A stretch of DNA of 33,962 bases. It comes from an uncultured Eubacteriales bacterium. GTDB lineage: Bacteria > Bacillota > Clostridia > Christensenellales > Aristaeellaceae. The stretch spans positions 1 to 33,962 of the forward strand of contig CACYTF010000036.1 in the NCBI GenBank assembly GCA_902777335.1. The letters run 5' to 3'. Made by a program: the position numbers and the translations under genes. The notes under the pieces are model-generated. The model ran no database searches. It was not told where the DNA came from and worked only from the letters and a program-made list of their open reading frames with translations. Below, one piece after another: positions 6,931 through 15,999 of this stretch (position 1 is its first letter; every line of letters begins with the position of its first letter).

Positions 6931-8081
6931 CTCCCAAAGCTCCCGGCCGTATCCATCGCCACGTCCCGGGCTTCCTTGTGGCGGGAATTGGCGCGGCGCT
7001 GGTTCAGCAGCTCCAGGAACCACTGCTCGTTGATGGGCAGCGACACGGTCTCGCCCGTCCAGCCGGACAGGTGCATGGCGTTGGACAGCATCAACCCGCG
7101 GATGCCCTCCCGGGCGTCGGCGACCAGCGGCTCGCCCCGCAGTATGTGGGCGGCAAACGCGTTCAGCACCGCGGCGTGCTGGCCGTTCTGCCCGTCCGTC
7201 TCCACCGGCACAACTTCGCAGTTCGGCGCGGCGAAGGGCGGCACGTCGGCAAAGCACCATTCCCGCTCGTCTTCCGCGTTGCGCTCGAAGGTCAATTGGT
7301 CATGCTCGATCACCAGGCGGCCCCTGCTGCCCAGGATCTCCAGCCGGTTCTCCCCCGGCGCGTCGCCGGTGGAGGCGATGAACACGCCTGTGGCCCCGTT
7401 TTCAAACTCCATGTAGCAGGTCACGTCGTCCTCCACCTCGATGTCGTGCCACTTGCCCTCGTGGGTAAAGGCGCGCACCTTCACCGGCAGGCCGCACAGC
7501 CATTGCAAAAGGTCCAGCTGGTGGGGGCACTGGTTCAGCAGCACGCCGCCGCCCTCGCCGTCCCAGGTGGCCCGCCACGACCCGGCGTCGTAGTAGCGCT
7601 GGGTGCGGTACCAGTCGGTGATGATCCAGTTCACCCGCTTCATGGCGCCCAGCTCCCCGGCGTCCAGCAGCGCCTTGGCCTTGCGGTACACGCAGTTCGT
7701 GCGCTGGTTGTACATCAGCGCGTAAGTCAGCTCCGGGTGCCGGTCCGCGGCGGCGATGGCGTCGCGCACCTGCAGCGTGTACACGCCCGCGGGCTTCTCG
7801 CTCATCACGTGCAGCCCGTGGTCCAGCGCCTCCACCGCCAGCGTGGGGTGCTGGTAGTGGGGCGTGGCGATCAGCACGGCGTCGCAGGGGCGCGCGGCGA
7901 TCAGGTCGCTGCCCTCATTGAACACCGCGGCGTCGGGGAACACCCCCCGCGCCCATTCCCGGCGGCTCTCCAGCCGGTCCGCCACGGCGCTCACCCGGAT
8001 TTCCGGGCACTTGCCGCTCTGTATGTTCTGCGCGTGCAGCATGGCGATGCCGCCGCAGCCTATGATGCCCAGGCGTATCAT
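6924..8081 (-). CDS. Gfo/Idh/MocA family NAD(P)-dependent oxidoreductase
   Basis: A 385-aa cytoplasmic sugar or cyclitol dehydrogenase/oxidoreductase. The N-terminal Rossmann motif is GIIGCGGIAMLHA (5-17), the EKP signature is at residues 95-97, and a GGGVLLNQCPHQLDLLQWL block in the substrate domain carries the His typical of the family. ATG 8081 overlaps the stop of the TIM-barrel gene (ATGA), so the two are coupled. The C-terminus ends GSFGRQ with the stop inside a heptad repeat, suggesting the repeat has shaped the gene end. Substrate unknown; the neighbouring isomerase and transporter point to catabolism of an imported sugar or inositol-like compound. Confidence 0.92.
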   Translation of the reverse strand: MIRLGIIGCGGIAMLHAQNIQSGKCPEIRVSAVADRLESRREWARGVFPDAAVFNEGSDLIAARPCDAVLIATPHYQHPTLAVEALDHGLHVMSEKPAGVYTLQVRDAIAAADRHPELTYALMYNQRTNCVYRKAKALLDAGELGAMKRVNWIITDWYRTQRYYDAGSWRATWDGEGGGVLLNQCPHQLDLLQWLCGLPVKVRAFTHEGKWHDIEVEDDVTCYMEFENGATGVFIASTGDAPGENRLEILGSRGRLVIEHDQLTFERNAEDEREWCFADVPPFAAPNCEVVPVETDGQNGQHAAVLNAFAAHILRGEPLVADAREGIRGLMLSNAMHLSGWTGETVSLPINEQWFLELLNQRRANSRHKEARDVAMDTAGSFGRQ

Positions 8082-8935
8082 GCTCCGATCTCCTTCAGCA
8101 GGTCCTTCAGCGCGGCGCAGGCGGCGTCAAACGCGCTGAGCCGGTCCGTGAATATCTCGTCGTTCTCCACCGGGTCCCGCTGCAGCTGCGTCAGCCCGCC
8201 GAACAGCGCCAGGTGCGGCTCCACGGTCAGCACCACCTCGCCGTCCCGGTCCCGGTTCAGCCGGGCCAGGATCTCGCGCACCGAGCCGTCGCCGCGGCCC
8301 GCGCGCACCACCGCGCCGCTTCGCATCAGCGCGTCCTTGATGTGCATGTAGGTCACGTGCGTGTGCAGCCGGTCGAAGGCGCTCAGCGGGTCCACGCCGC
8401 ACTGTATGAAGTTGGCCGGATCGAAGATGAAGCCCAGCCGCCCGCCGAAGTGCTCCATCAGGTCCCGGCACCGCTCGTCGGTGTCGCCGTAGATGCCCTT
8501 CTCGTTCTCGTGCACCAGCTGTATGCCGGCGGCCTCCGCCGCGTCCAGCATGGCGGAAAGCCGGTCAAATACCTCCCCGCGCCAGTTGGCCGGGTCGTCG
8601 CCCTCGGGCATGTAGAAGCTGAACATGCGCACGCGGCCGCAGCCCATGCGCCGGCACAGCGCAAGCCCGTGGCGGAAAGCCTCGAAGTGCGGCTCGAAGG
8701 GCTTGTCGATAGGGTACTTGCCGTAGGGCGACCCCAGCGCCGAAAAGCCGATGCCCGCCGAGCGCAGTGCCGCGGCCACATCGTCCGCTTCATCCGCCGT
8801 AAGGTCGGCGCAGCTTACGCCATTCACGCCCCGCAGCTCGATCAGGCCGATGCCCTGGGCCTTCAGCGCCCCGATCTGGTCCTCCAGCCGGTCCGCCGCC
8901 TCGTCGGCAAAAGCCGACAGCACAAAACGCGCCAC
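8078..8935 (-). CDS. Sugar phosphate isomerase/epimerase (xylose isomerase-like TIM barrel)
   Basis: A 285-aa AP_endonuc_2-type TIM barrel, the fold of IolE/IolI, hydroxypyruvate isomerases and related epimerases. The likely metal ligands are Glu143 (HENEKG), Asp172 (FDPANF), His198 (MHIKDA) and Glu239 (TVEPH). The GTG start at 8935 is supported by GGAGGG 6 nt upstream. It is the first gene of a two-gene unit with the overlapping oxidoreductase, divergent from the AraC gene. Such isomerase plus Gfo/Idh pairs often act in sequence on keto-inositols or 3-keto-glycosides; the actual substrate is not determined. Confidence 0.9.
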   Translation of the reverse strand: MARFVLSAFADEAADRLEDQIGALKAQGIGLIELRGVNGVSCADLTADEADDVAAALRSAGIGFSALGSPYGKYPIDKPFEPHFEAFRHGLALCRRMGCGRVRMFSFYMPEGDDPANWRGEVFDRLSAMLDAAEAAGIQLVHENEKGIYGDTDERCRDLMEHFGGRLGFIFDPANFIQCGVDPLSAFDRLHTHVTYMHIKDALMRSGAVVRAGRGDGSVREILARLNRDRDGEVVLTVEPHLALFGGLTQLQRDPVENDEIFTDRLSAFDAACAALKDLLKEIGA

Positions 8936-9013
8936 GCGAATCCCTCCATTCTGCTATGCGTCTCATACCTCTATCATATCAGAATCAAATCGCCTGCGCT
9001 ATGCAAAAAATGC

Positions 9014-9042
9014 TTGATAATATGCGTATCCTGCAATATAAT
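9014..9042 (+). promoter_or_regulatory. Promoter of the AraC-type regulator gene
   Basis: TTGATA (9014-9019), 17-bp spacer, TATAAT (9037-9042), followed by AGGGAG at 9051-9056 and GTG at 9066. The 5' leader is very short. The 130-bp divergent region probably also holds the minus-strand promoter, but no clear -35/-10 pair is seen there. Confidence 0.85.
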
Positions 9043-9065
9043 AAGCACAAAGGGAGTTGATCACC

Positions 9066-9959
9066 GTGCCCGCGCCAAATTACACCTACAACGAGATGAA
9101 CCACGGCCGAACCGAGTACGAGGGCTTCTACGGCCTGGCGGACCACATCCGGTTCTACGGGCTGCACTGCCACGATTTCTACGAGTTCTACATCCACTTC
9201 CAGGGGGCGAAGTACTACGGCATCGACAACGAGGTGTTCCTGCTGCAGCCCAGCCAGCTGCTGATCATACCGCCCTTTCACATGCACGGCATGCTCTGCG
9301 ACGAGGAGCTGAACCACTACGAGCGCGCCTACCTGTACCTGGCCCCGGCCTTCATGGCGGCGCTGGGCTGCGGCCAGATCGACCTGGAGGCCCGCGTGGC
9401 CCGGCTGACCGCCGGCGACCGCTTCCAGTTCGCGCTGCCGCCGGACTGCGCCCGGGAGTGCGGGCGGCTGCTGCACGAGGTCAGCAAGACCGGCGGCGAC
9501 CCGACGCCCTGGGAGAAGTTCCGGGACGCCTCGCGCATACTGCCGGTGCTGCGGATCCTGCTGGAGGCCGCCCAGCGCCTGACCCCGGACGCCCAGGCCC
9601 CGATCCCGGTGAACCCGATGATGCACCAGGTGCTGATCTACATCAACGATCACTGCACCGAGCCGATGACCCTCAAGTACCTGTCCGAGCGCTTCGGCCT
9701 GAGCGCCTCCACGCTGTCCCACGAGTTTCGCCGCTACATCCACCACAGCGTGTACGACTACATCCTCTACCGCCGCATCATGCTGGCCAAGCGCATGCTG
9801 TTCGGCAGCGCCCCCCTCTCGGAAATCGCCTACCGCTGCGGCTTCGGCGACTACTCCAACTTCCTGCGGGCCTTCCGCAAGATGAACGGCATCTCCCCCA
9901 ACAACTACCGCCTTCAAATCCAAAAAAAGCGCCAGGTCCAGGACCCGGACGCCAACTGA
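9066..9959 (+). CDS. AraC family transcriptional regulator
   Basis: A 297-aa DNA-binding regulator. Residues about 30-110 form a cupin-like sensor (HCHDFYEFYIHF with His34, His36, Glu40; PPFHMHG with His74). Residues about 195-285 are the double HTH of the AraC/XylS family (LKYLSERFGLSASTLSHEF; then LSEIAYRCGFGDYSNFLRAFRK). GTG 9066 was chosen because AGGGAG is 9 nt upstream; the TTG at 9057 touches that site. It is transcribed divergently from the isomerase/oxidoreductase genes, the usual layout for a local activator, and may also act on the transporter operon whose promoter lacks a good -35. Its 3' end faces a 33-bp repeat array. Confidence 0.92.
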   Translation: MPAPNYTYNEMNHGRTEYEGFYGLADHIRFYGLHCHDFYEFYIHFQGAKYYGIDNEVFLLQPSQLLIIPPFHMHGMLCDEELNHYERAYLYLAPAFMAALGCGQIDLEARVARLTAGDRFQFALPPDCARECGRLLHEVSKTGGDPTPWEKFRDASRILPVLRILLEAAQRLTPDAQAPIPVNPMMHQVLIYINDHCTEPMTLKYLSERFGLSASTLSHEFRRYIHHSVYDYILYRRIMLAKRMLFGSAPLSEIAYRCGFGDYSNFLRAFRKMNGISPNNYRLQIQKKRQVQDPDAN

Positions 9960-9982
9960 CCCGCCCCATGACCGCCCATTTC

Positions 9983-10054
9983 CTGTCATGGGGACGGTCC
10001 TGTTGTCAGGTTTTCCTGTCACGGGGACGGTCCTTCTGTCAGCTTTTCCTGTCA
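9983..10054. repeat. 33-bp repeat array, two full units and a partial
   Basis: Units at 9983-10015 and 10016-10048, with a truncated third from 10049. They have the same CTGTCAnGGGGACGGTCC core and spacing as the array at 1554-1619. The stop codon of the convergent GNAT gene (TGA, 10052-10054) falls within the partial third unit. The array lies between two convergent genes, where a hairpin repeat could help to end or stabilise transcripts. Confidence 0.8.
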
Positions 10055-10648
10055 CGAAGACCCGTTGTCATCCGGAAACAGACACACCCACTCCGCGTAC
10101 CGCTTCGGGGGCAATATCACGTGGTACAGTTCGGCGTACACGCAGCGCGCATCCTCCGCCGACACCCGCTCCCCCACCGGCAGGGCCAGTATGCGGTAGG
10201 TCACGCCGTAGACCCGCGCCCTAACGCCGGTCTCGTACAGGCCGTTTCGCAGATAGAAGGCCCGGCGTCGCTCCCGCCGGACCTTCTCCTCTGTGGATTT
10301 GGCACAATCCGGGTCGTCGATCTCCAGCAGCACGCAGCCCATCGCCGACAGCGGCCCCTCCAGCAGCATCCGGAGGAACGCGCCGCCGACGCCCCTGTCG
10401 CGCAATTCGCTGTCGACGGCCAGGTAGTCGAACAGGGCGCAGCTTCCCTTCACGACGAAAAAGGCATAGGCCAATATGCTCTGGCCGTCCGCCATGCCGT
10501 AGCAAACATATTCCCCCCGCGCCAACGCCCGTTCGATGCGCTCGAGGGGCTTCAATTCGTCCGGCGGAAAGTCCCGCGTCAACCGCTGAGCGTACAGCGC
10601 CCGCACCTCGCCCAGGGTCAGCGCCCGCACCTCCGCCGCGCTACACAT
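10052..10648 (-). CDS. GNAT family N-acetyltransferase
   Basis: A 198-aa protein with GNAT features: strand plus acetyl-CoA loop VDSELRDRGVGGAFLRML (R85-G86-V87-G88-G89 at the pyrophosphate site) and the later RRAFYLRNGLYETGVRARVYGVTYRILALP segment typical of the C-terminal half. ATG 10648 overlaps the end of the MBL gene by 8 bp, suggesting coupled translation, although the Shine-Dalgarno is weak. It is the last gene of the long signalling operon. The acceptor is unknown. The stop codon and last codons run into a 33-bp repeat unit. Confidence 0.75.
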   Translation of the reverse strand: MCSAAEVRALTLGEVRALYAQRLTRDFPPDELKPLERIERALARGEYVCYGMADGQSILAYAFFVVKGSCALFDYLAVDSELRDRGVGGAFLRMLLEGPLSAMGCVLLEIDDPDCAKSTEEKVRRERRRAFYLRNGLYETGVRARVYGVTYRILALPVGERVSAEDARCVYAELYHVILPPKRYAEWVCLFPDDNGSS

Positions 10649-11426
10649 TGTCCGCCCGATAGCAGATCACGTGGTCGTCCTGCTGGTAAGCCTTGCCCGG
10701 CTCGCAGGCATAGGCGTGCTGCCGGTCCACGCCGCCGAACCACTCGTAGGGCCTGTCGTCCTCCGTCTTACCCGCGCAGATCTCCTCGATGCCCCGCCTC
10801 ATACAGGGCAGCAGCGATATGTCGTCCTCCCGGCGGGCGTGGCCGTGCAGTATGATGTCCGCCTCGCCGGTCAAAAACAGCACCCTGTCCAGCTCCTTCA
10901 CGAATTCATGCAGCGGCAGGCACCCGTCCAGCTGCATCCACAGGTGGTGGTTGACGCTGTCCCCGGTGAACAGTATCCGCTCCTCCTTCAACAGCAGCAG
11001 TATGCCGCCGGGCGTGTGCCCCGGCAGGCCGTAGACCGCCAGCGTCCGGCCGCCCAGGTCGATGGTGTCGCCGGGCAGTATGTCCCTGAAGGGCGGCATG
11101 GAAAGGCCCTTCTCCCGGCAGAATTCGATGAACTCCGGCTCCTTCACGAATTCCCGGGCCATCGCGCCGTCCGCCGGATGCATATAGGCCTCGTCGAAGT
11201 AGATGTTGCCGAATATGTGGTCGGGGTGGCCGTGGGTGTTCACGACCACCAGCGGCTTGTCGGTCAGCTTCCGCACCGCCGCGTGCAGGTCGTTGTAGCC
11301 GTTCATCGTGTCGATCACGCAGGCGCGATCCCGCCCCACCACCAAATACCCGGTGGCCTCATGGGCCTCGTCCATCAGATATATCCCGGGCCGAACCTGG
11401 TTTATATATAGCTGCTTTTCTTCCAT
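10641..11426 (-). CDS. MBL-fold metallo-hydrolase
   Basis: A 261-aa metallo-beta-lactamase-fold hydrolase with the metal motif THGHPDH (residues 64-70), further ligands in LPGHTPGG, FTGDSV and the C-terminal LHGHAR. This set is typical of glyoxalase II-like enzymes that bind two metals. No signal peptide, so cytoplasmic. ATG 11426 is preceded by AGGAGAGGAG. It lies 21 bp after the EAL gene and overlaps the GNAT gene by 8 bp. Its role in a c-di-GMP gene run is not obvious; it may hydrolyse a signal-related thioester, lactone or phosphoester. Confidence 0.88.
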   Translation of the reverse strand: MEEKQLYINQVRPGIYLMDEAHEATGYLVVGRDRACVIDTMNGYNDLHAAVRKLTDKPLVVVNTHGHPDHIFGNIYFDEAYMHPADGAMAREFVKEPEFIEFCREKGLSMPPFRDILPGDTIDLGGRTLAVYGLPGHTPGGILLLLKEERILFTGDSVNHHLWMQLDGCLPLHEFVKELDRVLFLTGEADIILHGHARREDDISLLPCMRRGIEEICAGKTEDDRPYEWFGGVDRQHAYACEPGKAYQQDDHVICYRADNV

Positions 11427-11447
11427 ACGCGTCGCTCCTCTCCTTTC

Positions 11448-11468
11448 CTACTCCCTGCTTCCTGCTCC
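11448..11468. repeat. Short heptad repeat at a stop codon
   Basis: Three units CTACTCC, CTGCTTC, CTGCTCC on the plus strand. They form the last codons (GAGSRE) and the TAG stop of the minus-strand EAL gene. The sequence is that of the 11-unit array at 6854-6930. Confidence 0.65.
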
Positions 11469-14429
11469 CTCACTATCCAAAATACTGACCCCCGCCACCA
11501 GCTTCTCTCCGTCGCGCTCGGAAACCCGCGCCATCCTCAGGTTGATGGGCTTCGGCACGCCGCCCACCATGATCCGGTACCGGATCTGGAACCGCCCCTT
11601 GGCGTCGATGTCCCGCAGCACGTTCTCGCGGGTGAACTGCTCCAGGAAGCGGGGCAGGTCCTCCGGGAAGATGTAGGCCATGCCGTCCTGCCGGCCCTTC
11701 TCGAAGAAGTTGTCGCCGACCTTGTCGTAGCCCAGGGCGCTGTAGTCGGAGGACACGCTGTACTCGTAGTAGAAGCCGGTGTCCGGGTCGATGGTGTACA
11801 GCGCGTAGTACCTGCCGGACAGCGCGGCGATGCGCCGGAACAGCGTGTTCCGCTCCCGCTCCTGCTCGTCCTCCTCCTTCCGCTTCATCTCGTCCTCGAT
11901 GATGCTGACGCCGATGATGATGCGGTTCTCGTTCGGTTGCATCCGGGTGATCTTCAGGCTGGCGTACATCGGCACGCCGGTGTCCATCAGCCGGTAGGTG
12001 GCCACGTACACGCCCCGGGCGTCCAGCTCCTTCATCACCTTCTCCTTCGAGAAGCGCGCCAGGAAGGGCTCCCGGTCCTCCTCGTAGATGCGGGTCATCG
12101 TGTCCCGGGTGGCCACGGCGAAGAAGTCCTCGCCGTGGCGCTCCATGGCCAGCTCCTCCTTGCCCATCGGCGAGGTGTACTCGATGAACTTGTCCGTGTC
12201 CAGGTCGACCACGTAGATGCTGTAGTAGTCCCCGGCCAGGGCACGGGCGATGTCGGCGTAGGTGGCCTCGTCGCTGGGCTCGGTGACGGAGAGCACCGCG
12301 ACGGCCACGGCGGTGTTGCCGGTCACGGGATTGACGCCGATCGGCCGCGCCAGCGCGTGCACCACGGACCCGTCCGGCGTCTTCTCGTCGTACAGCGACA
12401 GCGCGCTGCGCCCGCAGCAGTTCTTGACCACGTTGCGCATGAAGGCCGAGCTGTTCTCGTGGAATTGGGCGCCCTCGACGGTCAGGTCCAGGCCGTAGAG
12501 CCCCTTTATGAAGTTCCGGTACGACCGGTTGCACCGCACGAACCTGGAGGCGCCGCCGTTCACCTCGATGATGCCCATCGGGATCGTGTTGAAGGTATTC
12601 TGGAAGGCGCGGGTCTCCTTGCTGGTGACGACGGTCAGATCGTACAGATTGATCCGGCCGATGTTCTCGTAATAGGCCGACTCCGCCGGGTTCTCAAAGC
12701 CCAGGCGCATCCCGGAGCGCACCCGCTCCGTCACCGTCTCCAGCGACACGGGCTTGCTGTAGTAGAAGCCCTGCAGCTTCGAGCAGCCGATCTCCTGCAA
12801 AAAGCGCACCTGCTCCGCCCTTTCGACGCCCTCGCAGATGGTGTCCACGCCCAGCGCGGTGGCCATCCGCATCAATTCGGTCAGTATGATCTTGCCGTTC
12901 TCGCCGGCGTCCAGCCGCTGCATGAAGCTCATGTCGAACTTCAACAAATCGAACTTGATGCTCTGCAGCACGTCCAGCGACGAGTACCCGCTGCCGAAAT
13001 CGTCCATCCACACCGGGAAGCCCATGGCCCGGAAGCGCTCGACCTGGGTCTTGATGAAGTCGAAATCGCTGCCGATCATGCTCTCGGTGATCTCGATGGT
13101 CACCCGGTCCCGCGCCACGCCGGCCGCGTCCACCCGCCGGCAGATCTCCTCCACCACGTCGCAGGCGTCGAAGTCGGACCGGGACAGGTTGATCGAGTGG
13201 GGCACCAGCTGGTAGCCCGCCTCCATCTGCCGGCGCATCATGTCCACCAGCTGGTCCAGCATGTGCAGATCCAGCTTGTAGATCAGCCCGGCGTCCTCCA
13301 GCGCGGGGATGAAGTCGGCGGGCGACATGAAGCCCTTGACCGGGTCGATCCACCGCGCCAGCGCCTCCACGTTGCTGATCTTGCCGTTGACGGCCCGTAT
13401 GATGGGCTGGAAGTAGATCTGTATCCAGCCCTCGGCGATGGCCCGGTCGATATTCTCGACGATGTACTGCCGCTTCTCGGCGGCGTCGCTCAGCGCCTGG
13501 CTGTAGTGGTTCACGGCAATGCCGTACTTGTCGCGTATCGCCACGCAGGCCATCTTCGCCCGGTCCATCGCGGTGCTGGCGTGGATGTCCTCCTCCGCCC
13601 GGCCCTGGTACACGCCCACGTGCACCGGCAGCACGCGGCCCTCCAGCGCCGTCTGCCACCGCTCCAGCATCCGCTCCAGTCTCTCGTCCATCCCGGTCTG
13701 CTCGGAGACCGCGGCGAAGTGGTCGGCGCCGACCCGGCAGCAGCGCTCGCTGCCGAATACCTCGGCCAGCAGGCCCGCGAAGGTCCGCAGCAGCCTGTCG
13801 CCCTCGGCGAAGCCGTACCGGGTGTTGTAGAACTTCATGCCGCTCAGGTCCATGTAGAGCATCACGGGCTTCATGCCCCGGCGCACGACGCGCCGCCTGA
13901 CGACCTCGGCCTGCTCGAAGAAGCGCGTCATGTTCGGCAGCCCGGTGAGCTCGTCGTAGTAGCTCGTGCGAATCAGGCTCTCCTCGTGCACGGCGTTGCT
14001 CAGGCAGGCGTTCAACCCGGCCTGAATATCGCCGTCCTCCACGTAGTCGCCCTCGTTGACGTACCAGACCTGCGTCAGCCGCACGCCCGTATCCGTCAGC
14101 ACGTGCTCGCCGCAGCCGTGGATCACCAGATACCCGCTCCCGTCCTTCTTTCGCAGCCGGTAGACCGAATCAAACCGGCCCCCCTCCCGCATGAAGCGCA
14201 TCGTGGCGTTGCCGACCCGGGCGACGTCGTCGGGGTGCACCCGGCTGAAGGTGTCGCGGTCCATGGCCTCGTACAGCTTTTCGCGATCTCCATTGCCCAT
14301 CGTATCGCAGAAGCCGTCGGAGACCAGCAGGGTCACGATCCGGTTGCCCATCTGCTGGAACACGGCAAAGGGCACCTTCATGTGCTCCAGCATGGCCCGG
14401 TCGTTCGGCGAAAAGCGGTACCTCTCCAT
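11448..14429 (-). CDS. PAS / degenerate GGDEF / EAL / PAS c-di-GMP phosphodiesterase
   Basis: A 993-aa cytoplasmic signalling protein. Residues 1-130 form a PAS-like sensor (RVHPDDVARV, YRLRKKDGSGY). GGDEF residues 150-310 carry GADHF (234-238) in place of GGDEF, so cyclase activity is unlikely. The EAL domain 325-570 keeps the catalytic set: EAL 355-357, NLSR 414-417, EITES 446-450, DDFGSGYSS 476-484, Lys497, EGVE 533-536, Gln553. It should therefore cleave c-di-GMP to pGpG. Three PAS-like segments follow (about 600-720, 740-860, 870-990), two with the repeated frame HGEDFFA/GDNFFE then EEDREPF/PEDLPRF. It is a close paralogue of the 1405-aa gene upstream. The Shine-Dalgarno GGAGGGAAGGAG precedes ATG 14429. 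Confidence 0.9.
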   Translation of the reverse strand: MERYRFSPNDRAMLEHMKVPFAVFQQMGNRIVTLLVSDGFCDTMGNGDREKLYEAMDRDTFSRVHPDDVARVGNATMRFMREGGRFDSVYRLRKKDGSGYLVIHGCGEHVLTDTGVRLTQVWYVNEGDYVEDGDIQAGLNACLSNAVHEESLIRTSYYDELTGLPNMTRFFEQAEVVRRRVVRRGMKPVMLYMDLSGMKFYNTRYGFAEGDRLLRTFAGLLAEVFGSERCCRVGADHFAAVSEQTGMDERLERMLERWQTALEGRVLPVHVGVYQGRAEEDIHASTAMDRAKMACVAIRDKYGIAVNHYSQALSDAAEKRQYIVENIDRAIAEGWIQIYFQPIIRAVNGKISNVEALARWIDPVKGFMSPADFIPALEDAGLIYKLDLHMLDQLVDMMRRQMEAGYQLVPHSINLSRSDFDACDVVEEICRRVDAAGVARDRVTIEITESMIGSDFDFIKTQVERFRAMGFPVWMDDFGSGYSSLDVLQSIKFDLLKFDMSFMQRLDAGENGKIILTELMRMATALGVDTICEGVERAEQVRFLQEIGCSKLQGFYYSKPVSLETVTERVRSGMRLGFENPAESAYYENIGRINLYDLTVVTSKETRAFQNTFNTIPMGIIEVNGGASRFVRCNRSYRNFIKGLYGLDLTVEGAQFHENSSAFMRNVVKNCCGRSALSLYDEKTPDGSVVHALARPIGVNPVTGNTAVAVAVLSVTEPSDEATYADIARALAGDYYSIYVVDLDTDKFIEYTSPMGKEELAMERHGEDFFAVATRDTMTRIYEEDREPFLARFSKEKVMKELDARGVYVATYRLMDTGVPMYASLKITRMQPNENRIIIGVSIIEDEMKRKEEDEQERERNTLFRRIAALSGRYYALYTIDPDTGFYYEYSVSSDYSALGYDKVGDNFFEKGRQDGMAYIFPEDLPRFLEQFTRENVLRDIDAKGRFQIRYRIMVGGVPKPINLRMARVSERDGEKLVAGVSILDSEGAGSRE

Positions 14430-14465
14430 GTCGATTCTCCTTCCCTCCGGAAGCTTAAGCGCGGT

Positions 14466-15941
<1,476 letters not shown>

Positions 15942-15999
15942 AGGCCGCACCCTCTCATTTCGGAATCCGCAGGAACCGGTCGATTCCCTGTAAGGCCGC

